DNA of 64,000 bases from JAEUIZ01 sp046155605 (GCA_046155605.1 JBJXFQ010000002.1:74311-138310); one strand, 5' to 3'. Shown: positions 17,611 through 26,193, numbered from the stretch's first letter. Notes: generated by a model not told the origin, from the sequence alone. Made by a program: numbers and translations.

Positions 17611-18450
17611 TCACGTCCCGGTCGTGGCGGGCTCGGGCGTCGGCGGCGCGTCGGGCGATGTCGGCTCGTCCGAGCGGAACTGCGCCCGACGGCTGCGACG
17701 CGGGCCGTCGCTCTGCGCGCCCCGGCCGGCCGCCGGCTCGCCCTCACGACCAGTCGCCGTCGCCTGCCGCTGCTCCTTGCCCTCGGCCACGGCCAGGCAG
17801 AGTTCGCGCAGCACCACGTCGATCGAGCGCATGCCGTCGTCGTTGCCGGGAATCGGAATGTCAGCGAGTTCCGGGTCGCCGTCGGTGTCGATGAGGCAGA
17901 TGGTGGGGATACCGAGTTTGCGGGCCTCTTTCAGGGCCGTCGCCTCGCGGCGCACGTCGATGGCCACCATCGCGCCGGGCAGTTTGTCCATCCGCCGGAT
18001 GCCCTCGAGGTTCCGCTTGATCTTCGCCTTCTCGCGGCGGAGTTGGCTCTCCATCTTCTTCGAGTAACTCGCGAAGTTGTCCGCGGCCTCGATCGCCTCG
18101 AGTTCCTCGAGCCGCTTGAGCCGCGAGCGGATCGTGCGGAAGTTGGTCAGCGTGCCACCCAGCCAGCGCTCGATGACGTAGTGCATGCCCACCGCGCTCA
18201 CGCGCTGCTCGACGACCGTCTTGGCCTGTCGCTTCGTGCCGACGAAGCAGACATCGCGGCCCTCGGCCACGCAGTTCGTGATGAACTTCTTGGCGAGCAG
18301 GAGCCCCTTGACGGTCTCCTTGATGTCGATGATGTGGATCCCGTTGCGTTTGCCGTAGATGAATCCCGCCATGCGCGGGTTCCACGAACTGGCACGTTGA
18401 CCGAAGTGGATTCCTGCTTCGATCAAATCCTGGACGAGTGTGTTGGCCAT
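17611..18450 (-). CDS. rpsB: 30S ribosomal protein S2
   Basis: A 279-residue protein, first gene of the rpsB-tsf operon. It has the S2 signature blocks: LIEAGIHFGQRASSWNPRM, IDIKETVKGL, VGTKRQAKTVVEQ, YVIERWLGGTLTNFRTI, IPTICLIDTDGDPELADIPIPGNDDGMRSI. The last 45 residues are an Arg/Pro-rich disordered tail not found in E. coli S2, but acidic or basic S2 tails are common. ATG 18450 has GAGGT at a suitable distance; the long upstream frame has no similarity. Confidence 0.96.
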   Translation of the reverse strand: MANTLVQDLIEAGIHFGQRASSWNPRMAGFIYGKRNGIHIIDIKETVKGLLLAKKFITNCVAEGRDVCFVGTKRQAKTVVEQRVSAVGMHYVIERWLGGTLTNFRTIRSRLKRLEELEAIEAADNFASYSKKMESQLRREKAKIKRNLEGIRRMDKLPGAMVAIDVRREATALKEARKLGIPTICLIDTDGDPELADIPIPGNDDGMRSIDVVLRELCLAVAEGKEQRQATATGREGEPAAGRGAQSDGPRRSRRAQFRSDEPTSPDAPPTPEPATTGT

Positions 18451-18873
18451 GACAATAACCTCGGCAGCGACACCGGCGGGAAGACAATCGGGGAGCGGGC
18501 GTCGATTCGCTCGACGGCAACTCGTCCGCCCGCCATAGGGCGCTTGTGTGTGGCTTCGGTGAAGCCGGTGCAAAACAGATGAACCCGCGCGAGCCGCGTG
18601 CAGGCGCAGGCTCCGACCCCGATCTTGGCCGGAAACAGAGTATAGGCAGTTTCCCGACACTCGCGGAATGGGCACTCCGCCGCGGCAGGTCGGCTTCAGT
18701 CAGTTGCTGCCTCGCGGCTGGCCTGTTCGCATTATGATAGGACTCAGGCTTCAGCCGCTCACTTTTGCATCACGACCGTGTGCAATCGAGAAGTTCTCCG
18801 CTTCGCCGATATCCTCCCTACGCGCGGCCAAGACTCGATTTGCACTCTGGCTCGCCTCGATTCGGAGACCGAC
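18451..18873. other. Divergent regulatory region between rpsB and the cyclophilin gene
   Basis: No gene is seen. A -10-like TATACT reads toward rpsB (18644 down to 18639) and a TATGAT reads toward the cyclophilin gene (18733-18738). Neither has a good -35 at normal spacing, so promoters are only tentative. A small GGCTTC/GAAGCC palindrome lies in the rpsB-proximal part. Confidence 0.4.
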
Positions 18874-19857
18874 ATGCGGCACTTCCTCACCATCGTTCCT
18901 GCGCTGCTCGCTCCCACGCTTGCTGCCGCGCAACTCTCGCCGGATCGCCTCTACTACGGCGTCGGGCGTGCGATCCCCATGACCGTCAAGGTGCCGGCCA
19001 ACCTGAAGGAAGGCATGGCTCAGGTGAGGCTCTACTCGGTCGCGGGTGAGGATCGTGGCACCGCACCCGTGGTCGCAGGCGCGATTGATCTCGCGGCTCT
19101 GCTGCCGGTGATCTGGAAGCGCGAGGCCGTGACCAGCGCCGACGTGCTCTATGCCCAACTCCTCGTGGGCGAGCGCGGCATCGGGCCGGCGGTGGTGCTC
19201 CAGCCGCTGGTCGAGCCGCCGTACTGCGTGTATCTCGAGCAAGAGACGGGCGAGCCGAAGTACCGCGAGAGCCGCGGCTTTCTGACCGGCGTGCGGGCTT
19301 ATGTCGATCAGTTCGTCTCGCTCAAGACCTCGATGGGTGAGGTCGTGCTGGCGATGCGGCCGGATCACGCGCCGAACACGGTTTGGAACTTCATGGAACT
19401 CGCCCGCGGCGGGTTCTACACCGATGTGATCTTCCACCGCGTCAAGGCGCTCCACCCAAACGGCTCGCCGTTCGTGATCCAGGCCGGCGATCCGTCGCAA
19501 TCGGCGAGTTCAACGACCGCCGCCGACGGGGGGCCGGGCTATTTCATCAACCTCGAGCCGAGCAAGTTGCCGCATGATTTCGGCGTGATCTCGATGGCGC
19601 GAAACAGGATGCCCAACTCCGCCGGCTCGCAGTTTTTCATCTGCCTCAGCCGCGACGGCACCAGTTTTCTCGACGGGCAGTACACGAGTTTCGGACAGGC
19701 CGTGGCGGGCGCGGACGTGATCCAGAAACTCGCGGCGGTCGAGGTCTCCGGTGACTTCGATCGGCCCAAGAACCCGCCGGCGATTCTCAGCGCCCTGCTC
19801 GTCGATGCGCCGCCGTTCAACGAGCGGCCCAAGCCCGTCGCCGCGCCGGCGAAGTGA
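18874..19857 (+). CDS. Exported cyclophilin-type peptidyl-prolyl isomerase
   Basis: A 327-residue protein. MRHFLTIVPALLAPTLAAAQ is a signal peptide with an AxA cleavage site. Residues about 25-145 form an N-terminal domain with no family call. Residues about 146-310 are the cyclophilin domain: SLKTSMGEVVLAMRPDHAPNTV, NFMELARGGFYTDVIFHRV, FVIQAGDP, then FGVISMARN with NSAGSQFFICL. The catalytic Arg (FHRV) and the Gln/Phe pair are kept. It should isomerise proline bonds of exported proteins in the periplasm. The start at 18874 is chosen because it directly precedes the signal sequence. Confidence 0.92.
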   Translation: MRHFLTIVPALLAPTLAAAQLSPDRLYYGVGRAIPMTVKVPANLKEGMAQVRLYSVAGEDRGTAPVVAGAIDLAALLPVIWKREAVTSADVLYAQLLVGERGIGPAVVLQPLVEPPYCVYLEQETGEPKYRESRGFLTGVRAYVDQFVSLKTSMGEVVLAMRPDHAPNTVWNFMELARGGFYTDVIFHRVKALHPNGSPFVIQAGDPSQSASSTTAADGGPGYFINLEPSKLPHDFGVISMARNRMPNSAGSQFFICLSRDGTSFLDGQYTSFGQAVAGADVIQKLAAVEVSGDFDRPKNPPAILSALLVDAPPFNERPKPVAAPAK

Positions 19858-19859
19858 TG

Positions 19860-20864
19860 TCAGAACGAGTACGTCAGCCGGATGGAGATGAACGCCGCGG
19901 GGTCCGCGTCGGACTCCGCGATCTCGTTCCCGCCCTCATCCTCGAACTTGTATTCCTGAAACACATACACGCCCGCCTCGGCGTCGATCCGCACGCTCGC
20001 GCTGGGCTTGATGCTCACCACGGCCGCGATCGGCACGCGGCGATCTCGCCCGACACCATCCGGCAGTGGCCCGGAGTCATCAAGCCGGAACTCGTTGCGC
20101 TCGTACGACGCGATCACGCCGAACTTCCACATCTCATCCGGCTCGTAGAACACGCCGAGTCCGAGGCGGCGCTCGTTCGAGAGCCGCCATCGCTCGGCGA
20201 ACTGCCAGTTCACCGTGAGCACGGGCACGGGCAGCGGATCCTCCTCGATCTGTGTTGTGATGGCGATCCCCCCGCCCACCTGCAGCGTCTCGCTGAGCGC
20301 ATACGCGACACCGCCGAGCACGCCGAACGTCAGGCCCTCGTTCCAGTCCGCGCCGTCCTCGGCTGAACCCGTCACCGAGCCCCCGAGGTACCAGCGCAGC
20401 CGTTGATCGACCTGCGTCGCCAACCGCGCCGAGAGCGATTGGCGATGGATCTCGCCCCAAGGCTCGCCGGCGGTCGGCAGCAGCGTGCCCGTGTTGTGAA
20501 AGTCATAGATGAGGAGTTCGTACTCGGGGTTGATGTCGAGTTGCGAGCGTTGGCCGATGGGGATGCCCACGCTCAAGCCCGCGCCGACGCGCGAGAACGA
20601 CACATCGCCCTTGGAATCGTCGAGGTCCGCGGCGGTGCTCGTCGTGCCCTTGAAATAGACCGACCACTCGATCGCCCTCGGCGGCGGCATCTGACCGGCA
20701 GCCCTCGGTCCTCCAGGGCCACGCGCGGCTTCCGCTCCCGACGGCGCTCCAGCGCCCGGAGGCGAGCCCTGTCTTTGCGGCTGGGCGCTCGGCGCACCCG
20801 CCTGCCCCATGGCCACTCCCGTGCATGACGCGATCACCAGCGGCACCAAGCGGCGTGTATTCAC
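19860..20864 (-). CDS. Outer-membrane beta-barrel-like protein (DUF6268-like)
   Basis: A 334-residue protein starting at GTG with GGAGG five bases upstream. An N-terminal signal (LVPLVIASCTGVAMGQ) is followed by a Pro/Gly/Ala-rich linker. Alternating polar/hydrophobic beta strands make up the rest (VSFSRVGAGLSVGIPIG, LDINPEYELLIYDFH, ISIRLTYSF). The chain ends in Phe after alternating residues, the usual outer-membrane insertion signal. Pattern and size fit DUF6268-type planctomycete barrel proteins. The substrate or role is unknown. It converges on the cyclophilin gene with only two bases between stops. Confidence 0.7.
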   Translation of the reverse strand: MNTRRLVPLVIASCTGVAMGQAGAPSAQPQRQGSPPGAGAPSGAEAARGPGGPRAAGQMPPPRAIEWSVYFKGTTSTAADLDDSKGDVSFSRVGAGLSVGIPIGQRSQLDINPEYELLIYDFHNTGTLLPTAGEPWGEIHRQSLSARLATQVDQRLRWYLGGSVTGSAEDGADWNEGLTFGVLGGVAYALSETLQVGGGIAITTQIEEDPLPVPVLTVNWQFAERWRLSNERRLGLGVFYEPDEMWKFGVIASYERNEFRLDDSGPLPDGVGRDRRVPIAAVVSIKPSASVRIDAEAGVYVFQEYKFEDEGGNEIAESDADPAAFISIRLTYSF

Positions 20865-20918
20865 GTTGCCTCCGTCCCTGCCGCCTTCCTGCGGCGGAGT
20901 TGGGCGGCATCGTATCCG

Positions 20919-22448
20919 CTACCGCTCCGACGCGAGATCGATCGCGCCTGGCTCGCACAACACCGTCGTGAAGAGTGACAACTGTTCTTCCGCCGACATC
21001 CGGCCCGGTCCGCGATCGCCGATCGCCTCGACATAGCGCCCCATCGCCCGCGGGTCGCGATTGAAGAGCACGCGAAAGAGCGCGTGGCTCTGCGCGTACA
21101 TCGCCTCGGCCTGCGTCGCGTCCCACTCCATCGTCGGCCGCGCCAGCAGCAGCACCTCGATCGGTGCGAGTTGGCCCGACGCCGCCAGTTCCTTCATCGC
21201 CTGCCGACGGCTTGCGAGTCCGCGCGATCGATCCGGCCCAAATGCACCTGCCGAGCCGTCAAACTCGAAACTCGTCGCCAGGCCCTCGGTCAGCCAGAAC
21301 GGATAATCGCGTCCCGCCCGCTGCACGCCCGTGTTGTACGCGAGCAGGTGGATCGCTTCGTGTACGACCTTTGCCGACGCGGATTCAGTCGCCCCGGACT
21401 CGAGCCGCGCCGAGGCGAGCCGCACCTGCCGCTCGGCACCCTCCGCCGCCGCGCGCATACGGCCCGCCAGCGCGGCGTCACCGCGACGCTCGGCGTCGTG
21501 CGCGTCGGCGCGCAGTTTCGCAACCTTCGCCAACGCCGCCTCGATCTGCGCCCGTGCCTGAGTCACGTCCGCCGATCTCGCGTCGTTGTACGACACAATG
21601 CGATTCGCGCCGCTCGCGTAGTAGCCCGCCACCCAGTCCGCCGCCACGCCGTCGTGGTCGCGCGCGAACCGGCGGTACGCCTCCTGATCATCGAACAGCA
21701 CGCACAGCAACTTGTGACGATGCGGATGGAACGCGAGCCCCATCCGCTTGGCGACGCGGAAGAAGTTGCTCCGCGCCCGCTCGAGAAGTTTGGCCCGTTC
21801 TTGTGTCCATCGATCCGAGGCGTCCGATACCACGACGAACCCGGGTGTTTCGTGCCGACGAAATCCCTCGCCCAGCAGCGCCATCGTCCGCGCGAGTTGC
21901 TCGCGATCGGGCCGCAGCGAGAAGCCCGGTGCGCGGTGCAAGGCCCACAGCGCCTCGGCCGCCTCGGCCCGCGTCGCCGCATCTTCCCACGCCTCCAAGA
22001 GCAACCCACGCGCCGCTTCGGTGTCGCCGCGAAGTTTCGCATCTCGCGCGAGCGCGATGCGTGAACGCGGAGTCACCGGCGTCTCACCCGCGTTCTGGCC
22101 CGGTTCCCCGGTCGCGATCTGGATACTCGCTTCACTCCGCCGCGTTGTGCGAGTCGCGTGGCGAAGTACCTCGTGTGAACGCCGGTCAGGCTGATCGGCC
22201 TTATTCGCGTGGGCACCACGCGCCTCCGGAGCGGACTTGCTGCGCGGCACTTCCAAATCCCTGCCACCGAGCGACGCGATGTCCGTGCGAGAGCCCGCCG
22301 TCGCAGCAGTCACCTCCGTCGGCGCGGCCCCGGACACAATCAGCCGCGAATCCGAGGCGCTGGCCAGCGCGTTATCGGGCGTCAGACGGCGAACGGCAAC
22401 GACCGCGATCGCACCGCAGACGAAGATGCTGATCGCACGCCGCGACAT
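20919..22448 (-). CDS. DUF1570-like membrane-anchored zinc peptidase
   Basis: A 509-residue protein with an N-terminal membrane anchor (AISIFVCGAIAVVAV), a variable Ser/Thr/Arg-rich linker and a C-terminal peptidase domain. The zinc site is VVHEAIHLLAYN (HExxH), followed about 20 residues later by FWLTEGLATSFE, whose Glu is a plausible third ligand. This is the gluzincin-like DUF1570 arrangement that is abundant in planctomycetes; the FHPHRHKLLCVLFDDQEAYRRFA block upstream of the zinc site also fits. ATG 22448 is taken; the 28 extra upstream residues are not signal-like. Confidence 0.8.
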   Translation of the reverse strand: MSRRAISIFVCGAIAVVAVRRLTPDNALASASDSRLIVSGAAPTEVTAATAGSRTDIASLGGRDLEVPRSKSAPEARGAHANKADQPDRRSHEVLRHATRTTRRSEASIQIATGEPGQNAGETPVTPRSRIALARDAKLRGDTEAARGLLLEAWEDAATRAEAAEALWALHRAPGFSLRPDREQLARTMALLGEGFRRHETPGFVVVSDASDRWTQERAKLLERARSNFFRVAKRMGLAFHPHRHKLLCVLFDDQEAYRRFARDHDGVAADWVAGYYASGANRIVSYNDARSADVTQARAQIEAALAKVAKLRADAHDAERRGDAALAGRMRAAAEGAERQVRLASARLESGATESASAKVVHEAIHLLAYNTGVQRAGRDYPFWLTEGLATSFEFDGSAGAFGPDRSRGLASRRQAMKELAASGQLAPIEVLLLARPTMEWDATQAEAMYAQSHALFRVLFNRDPRAMGRYVEAIGDRGPGRMSAEEQLSLFTTVLCEPGAIDLASER

Positions 22449-22572
22449 CCTGCCGGCAATCGGCGTTCGGTGAGACCCAGTTACCCCGGCCGCTACCGAC
22501 ACAGACGCAGGGACCATGTCGCGCCACCCCACCCGCGCAAGCCCTCGCCGACCGCGCGTATTATCACCCGCC

Positions 22573-22645
22573 GGGGCGGTAGCTCAGTTGGTAGAGCGCC
22601 AGCTTTGCAAGCTGGATGTCGGGAGTTCGAGTCTCCTCCGCTCCA
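22573..22645 (+). tRNA. tRNA-Ala (anticodon TGC)
   Basis: A full cloverleaf is present: acceptor GGGGCGG pairs with CCGCTCC (one G-U), D-arm AGCTC-AGTTGGTA-GAGC, anticodon stem CCAGC/GCTGG around loop TTTGCAA with TGC at 22606-22608, T-arm with GTTCGAG, and discriminator A. CCA is not encoded. A strong terminator follows after 17 bases. Recombinase and transposase remnants lie just downstream, so the 3' end may have served as an integration site. Confidence 0.97.
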
Positions 22646-22662
22646 CTCTCGGAGACGAGAAG

Positions 22663-22692
22663 ACCGTTCGAAAGCAATTCGAACGGTTTTTT
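22663..22692 (+). terminator. Rho-independent terminator after tRNA-Ala
   Basis: ACCGTTCGAA (22663-22672) and TTCGAACGGT (22678-22687) form a perfect 10-bp stem with loop AGCAA, followed by six T (22687-22692). Confidence 0.92.
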
Positions 22693-22968
22693 CGCTTGGA
22701 TTTCGGTGTTGTACTGGTTCGATAGGGCGGTTTCGCAGACCAACTCCAGAATTGACCGCTTGCACGCGTAATCCGCGGTTTTCCGGCGGATTTCGAGGCT
22801 TTGTGGCAGTTCGAAGACTTTGACAGCCAAGTCCTCTATGTCACGGTCGTTGCGGTCGCAGGATTCGAGTTGCAGCCGGATTCCGGCCTGGCGGTCGTGT
22901 AGTTCGGCGCGCTTCGCGGCGTACTCGTCCGCCGAAACCTCGTGGTCCATGCGGAGATCGAGGAGCGC
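22690..22968 (-). pseudogene. C-terminal fragment of a large serine recombinase
   Basis: About 93 codons with no start or proper end. The translation (LLDLRMDHEVSADEYAAKRA, then ELHDRQAGIRLQLE, then LEIRRKTADYACKRSILELV) has the spacing of the coiled-coil C-terminal part of large serine site-specific recombinases. The catalytic resolvase domain and zinc ribbon are missing. The frame runs into the tRNA terminator instead of a stop of its own and is cut on the other side by transposase sequence. It is the likely remnant of an element that entered beside tRNA-Ala. Confidence 0.65.
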
Positions 22969-22971
22969 GGC

Positions 22972-23178
22972 ATGGTCGGCACCCCGCGACGCCGCCCCGA
23001 CTCGCTGACCGCCGACAAGGCGTACCACTCCAACTTCCGCGAGGTGATGTCGCACGTCAAGGGCATCCAGCCGCTGCTGCCCGAGGGCGGAACGGGCCGC
23101 TGGCTCTACGACACCAGCCTCGGCCGCGGGTGCTGGGTGGACGCTTTGAGGGGCAGGGTCAGCCGTGCCTATACTTGA
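22972..23178 (+). pseudogene. Fragment of an IS5-family-like DDE transposase
   Basis: A short frame reading GTPRRRPDSLTADKAYHSN resembles the RxRPxxLxADKAYDS block around the second catalytic Asp of IS5-type transposases. It is followed by GIQPLLPE, where intact copies have a GxxPVIPxR-type strand. Nothing before or after completes a transposase, and no terminal inverted repeats are visible. The remainder to 23178 has no recognisable similarity. Confidence 0.6.
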
Positions 23179-23260
23179 ATGCTGGAATGACTCTAAGTCT
23201 CAGGACATGTTTGTCTGATTTTGCGGTCGGCTCGCCGCCGCCGCGCGAGGGAGCCGAGCC

Positions 23261-24502
23261 ATGACCCCGAAGTTGCCCATCTATATGGATCATGCCGCGA
23301 CGACCCCATGCGACCCGCGCGTGGTCGAGGCAATGCTGCCGTACTTCACCGAAATCTTCGGCAACCCCGGCAGTCGCAACCATCGGTTCGGCTGGGAGGC
23401 CGAGGAGGGTGTCGATCGTGCCCGCGGGCAAAGTGCCGCGCTGATCGGCGCGGACGAAAAAGAGATCGTGTTCACCTCGGGCTCTACCGAGTCGAACAAC
23501 ATCGCGATCCGCGGCGCGGCGCTGATGTACGAGAAGGCGCCTGCGGGCTCGGGCAAGCCGCGCGGCCACATCATCTCCGCGATCCATGAGCACAAGGCCG
23601 TGCTCGACCCGTGCAAGCGGCTGCTCAAGGAGGGCTTCGAGGTCACGTTCCTCGAGCCTCCGCGCGACGGCATCATCACGGCCGAGGCGGTTGCCGCGGC
23701 ACTGCGACCTGACACCATCCTCGTCACGATCATGTGGGCGAACAACGAGATCGGCACGATCAACGAGGTGCCGAAGATCGGCGCGCTCTGCCACCAGAAG
23801 GGAATCCTCTTCCATACCGACGCCACGCAGTGGGTCGGCAAGATGCCCACCAACGTTGAGCGCGACAACGTCGATCTGTTGAGTTTCAGCGGGCACAAGA
23901 TGTACGGACCCAAGGGCGTCGGCGGGCTCTATGTCCGGCGTCGCAAGCCCCGCGTGCGGCTCACGTCCCTCGTCGATGGAGGCGGGCAGGAACGGGGCTT
24001 CCGTTCGGGAACGCTCAACGTTCCCGGCATCGTTGGCCTCGGAAAGGCCTGCGAGATCGCCATGGCCGAGATGGACCGCGACGGCGAGCGCCTCCTCGGC
24101 CTTCGTAAGCGGCTCGAGGATTCGATCACCAGCCGGCTCGACGTGACCCAGGTCAACGGCCATCGCGAGAAGCGCCTCCCGCACCTCACCAACATCAGTT
24201 TCGGGTTCGTGGAAGGCGAGAGCCTGATGATGGCAATCAAGGAAATCGCCTGCTCATCGGGCTCGGCATGCACCAGCGCCAGCCTCGAGCCCAGTTACGT
24301 CCTCAAGAGCCTGGGCATCGGCGACGACCTGGCGCACTCCTCGCTGCGGCTCTCGCTGGGCCGCTGGACGACGCCGGACGAGGTCCAGTACTCGGCGGAT
24401 CGCATCGTGGCGAGCGTCAAGAAACTGCGCGACCTCTCGCCGCTCTATGACATGCACAAGGAAGGGATCGACGTGAGCAAAGTGGAGTGGGCGAAGCACT
24501 GA
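23261..24502 (+). CDS. iscS: Cysteine desulfurase IscS/NifS
   Basis: A 413-residue PLP enzyme that removes sulfur from cysteine for Fe-S clusters and other thio-cofactors. It shows IYMDHAATTPCDPRV, EIVFTSGSTESNN, IHEHKAVL (PLP-stacking His about 109), NNEIGTIN, HTDATQ, the Schiff-base Lys213 in FSGHKMYGPKG, and the catalytic loop CSSGSACTSAS with Cys337. Length and loop are of the group I (IscS/NifS) kind. It leads the isc cluster. A HEPN-like gene starts 10 bases after its stop, separating it from iscU by about 700 bases. Confidence 0.95.
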   Translation: MTPKLPIYMDHAATTPCDPRVVEAMLPYFTEIFGNPGSRNHRFGWEAEEGVDRARGQSAALIGADEKEIVFTSGSTESNNIAIRGAALMYEKAPAGSGKPRGHIISAIHEHKAVLDPCKRLLKEGFEVTFLEPPRDGIITAEAVAAALRPDTILVTIMWANNEIGTINEVPKIGALCHQKGILFHTDATQWVGKMPTNVERDNVDLLSFSGHKMYGPKGVGGLYVRRRKPRVRLTSLVDGGGQERGFRSGTLNVPGIVGLGKACEIAMAEMDRDGERLLGLRKRLEDSITSRLDVTQVNGHREKRLPHLTNISFGFVEGESLMMAIKEIACSSGSACTSASLEPSYVLKSLGIGDDLAHSSLRLSLGRWTTPDEVQYSADRIVASVKKLRDLSPLYDMHKEGIDVSKVEWAKH

Positions 24503-24512
24503 GGAGCATCGA

Positions 24513-24917
24513 GTGAGCGAGCCACTCGCGGCCATTCAAGCCTGGCGGTCTTGTGCCGATTCGGCGCTTGAAGCAGCGACCAAGTTAGTGGAATCCCATC
24601 CGCGGTCTTCCGTGTCGCGGTCGTATTATGCGGCCTTTGCGGCTGCGCATGCGTTCCTGCTCAGCAAAGGGGAGACACCGCGAGCCGAACTCGACACATG
24701 GACCCACGAGAGCATCGGTTCGCATGTCGGAACCGTGCTCTCCCGAAGCCATCCACACTACTTGGTCGCTTCGATGCGATCTTCGATTGATGAGTGCAAA
24801 AGACTTCGAGTCATTGCCGACTATGGCCCGCTGTTGACGCTTGAATCGCGGGACGCGAAACAGGCCCGCCGGCTCGCTGGCCAGGTCTTGGAACTCGTAG
24901 ATAGGATTGCGGAATGA
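24513..24917 (+). CDS. HEPN-like helical protein inserted in the isc cluster
   Basis: A 134-residue all-helical protein starting at GTG, with GAGGAG six bases upstream. The region SRSYYAAFAAAHAFLLSKGETP, followed by HESIGSHVG, matches the general pattern of HEPN domains (xRxYYAAFxAAxALLxxxG...H). HEPN proteins are often RNases or nucleotidyltransferase partners in toxin-antitoxin and phage-defence pairs. A clear catalytic Rx4-6H is not evident, so activity is doubtful. It overlaps the next small gene by ATGA and sits between iscS and iscU. It is a possible two-gene module or an Fe-S-related regulator. Confidence 0.55.
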   Translation: MSEPLAAIQAWRSCADSALEAATKLVESHPRSSVSRSYYAAFAAAHAFLLSKGETPRAELDTWTHESIGSHVGTVLSRSHPHYLVASMRSSIDECKRLRVIADYGPLLTLESRDAKQARRLAGQVLELVDRIAE

Positions 24918-25183
24918 GCACGAACGGGAACCACAATAAAGACACCATCGTCAGGGCCTTGAATGACGTGTGGATGATCGATCCTGGAATCCGGCAGTTT
25001 GCACTGACGTTTGATCCCGCTCGAATCACCCTCGCCAACGGCGGTTGGACGGTGCCGGTCGCAAGCGGAGCCGCAGGCGGCAGCGGCTACGAGTTGAATC
25101 GTGTACTCGGTCGCCTTCAGGAAGAGATGGAAGAACGGACGCACCTGCCAGTTTACATCGCACTGAGTTTCAAACCAATCTGA
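24914..25183 (+). CDS. Small protein coupled to the HEPN-like gene
   Basis: An 89-residue soluble protein whose ATG overlaps the previous stop (ATGA). It has no recognised family. It contains NDVWMIDPGIRQFALTFDPA and a Gly/Ala-rich turn before a helical GYELNRVLGRLQEEMEERTHLPVYIALSF end. Strict coupling suggests it acts with the HEPN-like protein, for example as antitoxin or partner subunit. It shows no nucleotidyltransferase GSxxxGxxxxxSDxD motif, so it is not a classical MNT partner. Confidence 0.55.
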   Translation: MSTNGNHNKDTIVRALNDVWMIDPGIRQFALTFDPARITLANGGWTVPVASGAAGGSGYELNRVLGRLQEEMEERTHLPVYIALSFKPI

Positions 25184-25207
25184 GCGAACGCTTAGTCGGA
25201 GGCAACG

Positions 25208-25642
25208 ATGGCATACGGCCCCAAAATCATCGACCATTATGAAAACCCCCGCAACGTCGGCACCTTCGGCACCCAGGCCGAGATCAAGTCCCGCAAGGAC
25301 GTCGGCGTCGGGCTCGTCGGCGCGCCCGAGTGCGGCGACGTCATGCAACTCCAGATCAAGGTGGACCCGTCCACCGGCAAGATCGAGGACGCCAAGTTCA
25401 AGTGCTTCGGCTGTGGCTCCGCCATCGCCAGTTCCTCACTCGCCACCGAGTGGATCAAGGGCAAATCCATCGACGAAGCCGGCCAGATCAAGAACACACA
25501 GATCGTCGAGGAACTGAGCCTCCCGCCCGTCAAGATCCACTGCTCCGTCCTCGCCGAGGACGCCATCCGCGCCGCCCTCGACGACTACCGCCGCAAAAAC
25601 GGGATCAAGGTAGAAGAACGCCAGGCGGCCAGCGCTCACTGA
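25208..25642 (+). CDS. iscU: Fe-S cluster scaffold IscU
   Basis: A 144-residue scaffold on which IscS and an electron donor build [2Fe-2S] clusters. Conserved ligands are present: Cys42 with the reactive-release Asp44 (APECGDVM), Cys66/Cys69 (CFGCGSA) and Cys112 (KIHCS). The LPPVKIHCS block is the chaperone-recognition LPPVK motif of true IscU, arguing against SufU or NifU N-terminal fragments. ATG 25208 has GGAGG upstream. Confidence 0.95.
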   Translation: MAYGPKIIDHYENPRNVGTFGTQAEIKSRKDVGVGLVGAPECGDVMQLQIKVDPSTGKIEDAKFKCFGCGSAIASSSLATEWIKGKSIDEAGQIKNTQIVEELSLPPVKIHCSVLAEDAIRAALDDYRRKNGIKVEERQAASAH

Positions 25643-25698
25643 CAAGCCGCGAACGTGCGGCACGGACACGACGTAGAATCACTCGCAGGAGCCAACAG

Positions 25699-26070
25699 AT
25701 GAGCACACTCACACAGGTCGGTGAAACCCAGCAGCAAGCCGGCGTCATCCTCACCGAGGTCGCCGCACGCGAGATCCGCACCATTATCCAGCAGCAGGAA
25801 CTCGACGCCGACAAGGTCCGCCTCCGCGTCGGGGTCAAGGGTGGCGGCTGCTCCGGGTTCTCCTACGTCCTCGACCTCACCGAGTCCCAGAAGGACCACG
25901 ACGAGGTCTTCGAGCAGCACGGCATCAAGATCATCTGCGACCCCAAAAGCCTGCTCTACCTCAATGGCACCACCATCGACTTCAAGGACGAGATCATGGG
26001 CCGCGGGTTCCAGTTCGTGAATCCCAACGCCACCACCTCCTGCGGCTGCGGTTCGAGTTTCTCCGTCTGA
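25699..26070 (+). CDS. iscA: A-type Fe-S carrier IscA
   Basis: A 123-residue A-type carrier that delivers iron or clusters to apo-proteins. The three signature cysteines are Cys51 (GGGCSGF) and Cys115/Cys117 (SCGCG), with the usual VRLRVGVKGGG and LNGTTIDFKDEIMGRGFQFVNPNA-like spacing (shown here only in outline). It starts at ATG 25699; the long upstream frame is shadow of iscU. No hscB/hscA or fdx follows, so the cluster is reduced to iscS-iscU-iscA. Confidence 0.93.
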   Translation: MSTLTQVGETQQQAGVILTEVAAREIRTIIQQQELDADKVRLRVGVKGGGCSGFSYVLDLTESQKDHDEVFEQHGIKIICDPKSLLYLNGTTIDFKDEIMGRGFQFVNPNATTSCGCGSSFSV

Positions 26071-26164
26071 TTCCTGGTCTGTCGGGGCCCGGCTTTCGTT
26101 GCCGGATTGTGGCTGCCGACCCCTGCAGGGGGTTGTAAATCCATGGTTGTCCGCCATTTTGGGC

Positions 26165-26193
26165 TTGTGCGATCCGGCCTCCTGTGGTAAACT
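26165..26193 (+). promoter_or_regulatory. Possible sigma-70-type promoter before the ACT gene
   Basis: TTGTGC (26165-26170) and TAAACT (26188-26193) are separated by exactly 17 bases, about 110 bases before the ACT-protein start. The matches to consensus are 3/6 and 4/6, so this is weak evidence. A perfect CCCCTGCAGGGG palindrome lies upstream at 26120-26131. Confidence 0.3.

Noticed and set aside
22564..22645. Minus-strand frame reading EETRTPDIQLAKLALYQLSYRPGG
   Set aside because: This peptide is the antisense translation of tRNA-Ala, a well-known false gene product; the tRNA is the real feature.
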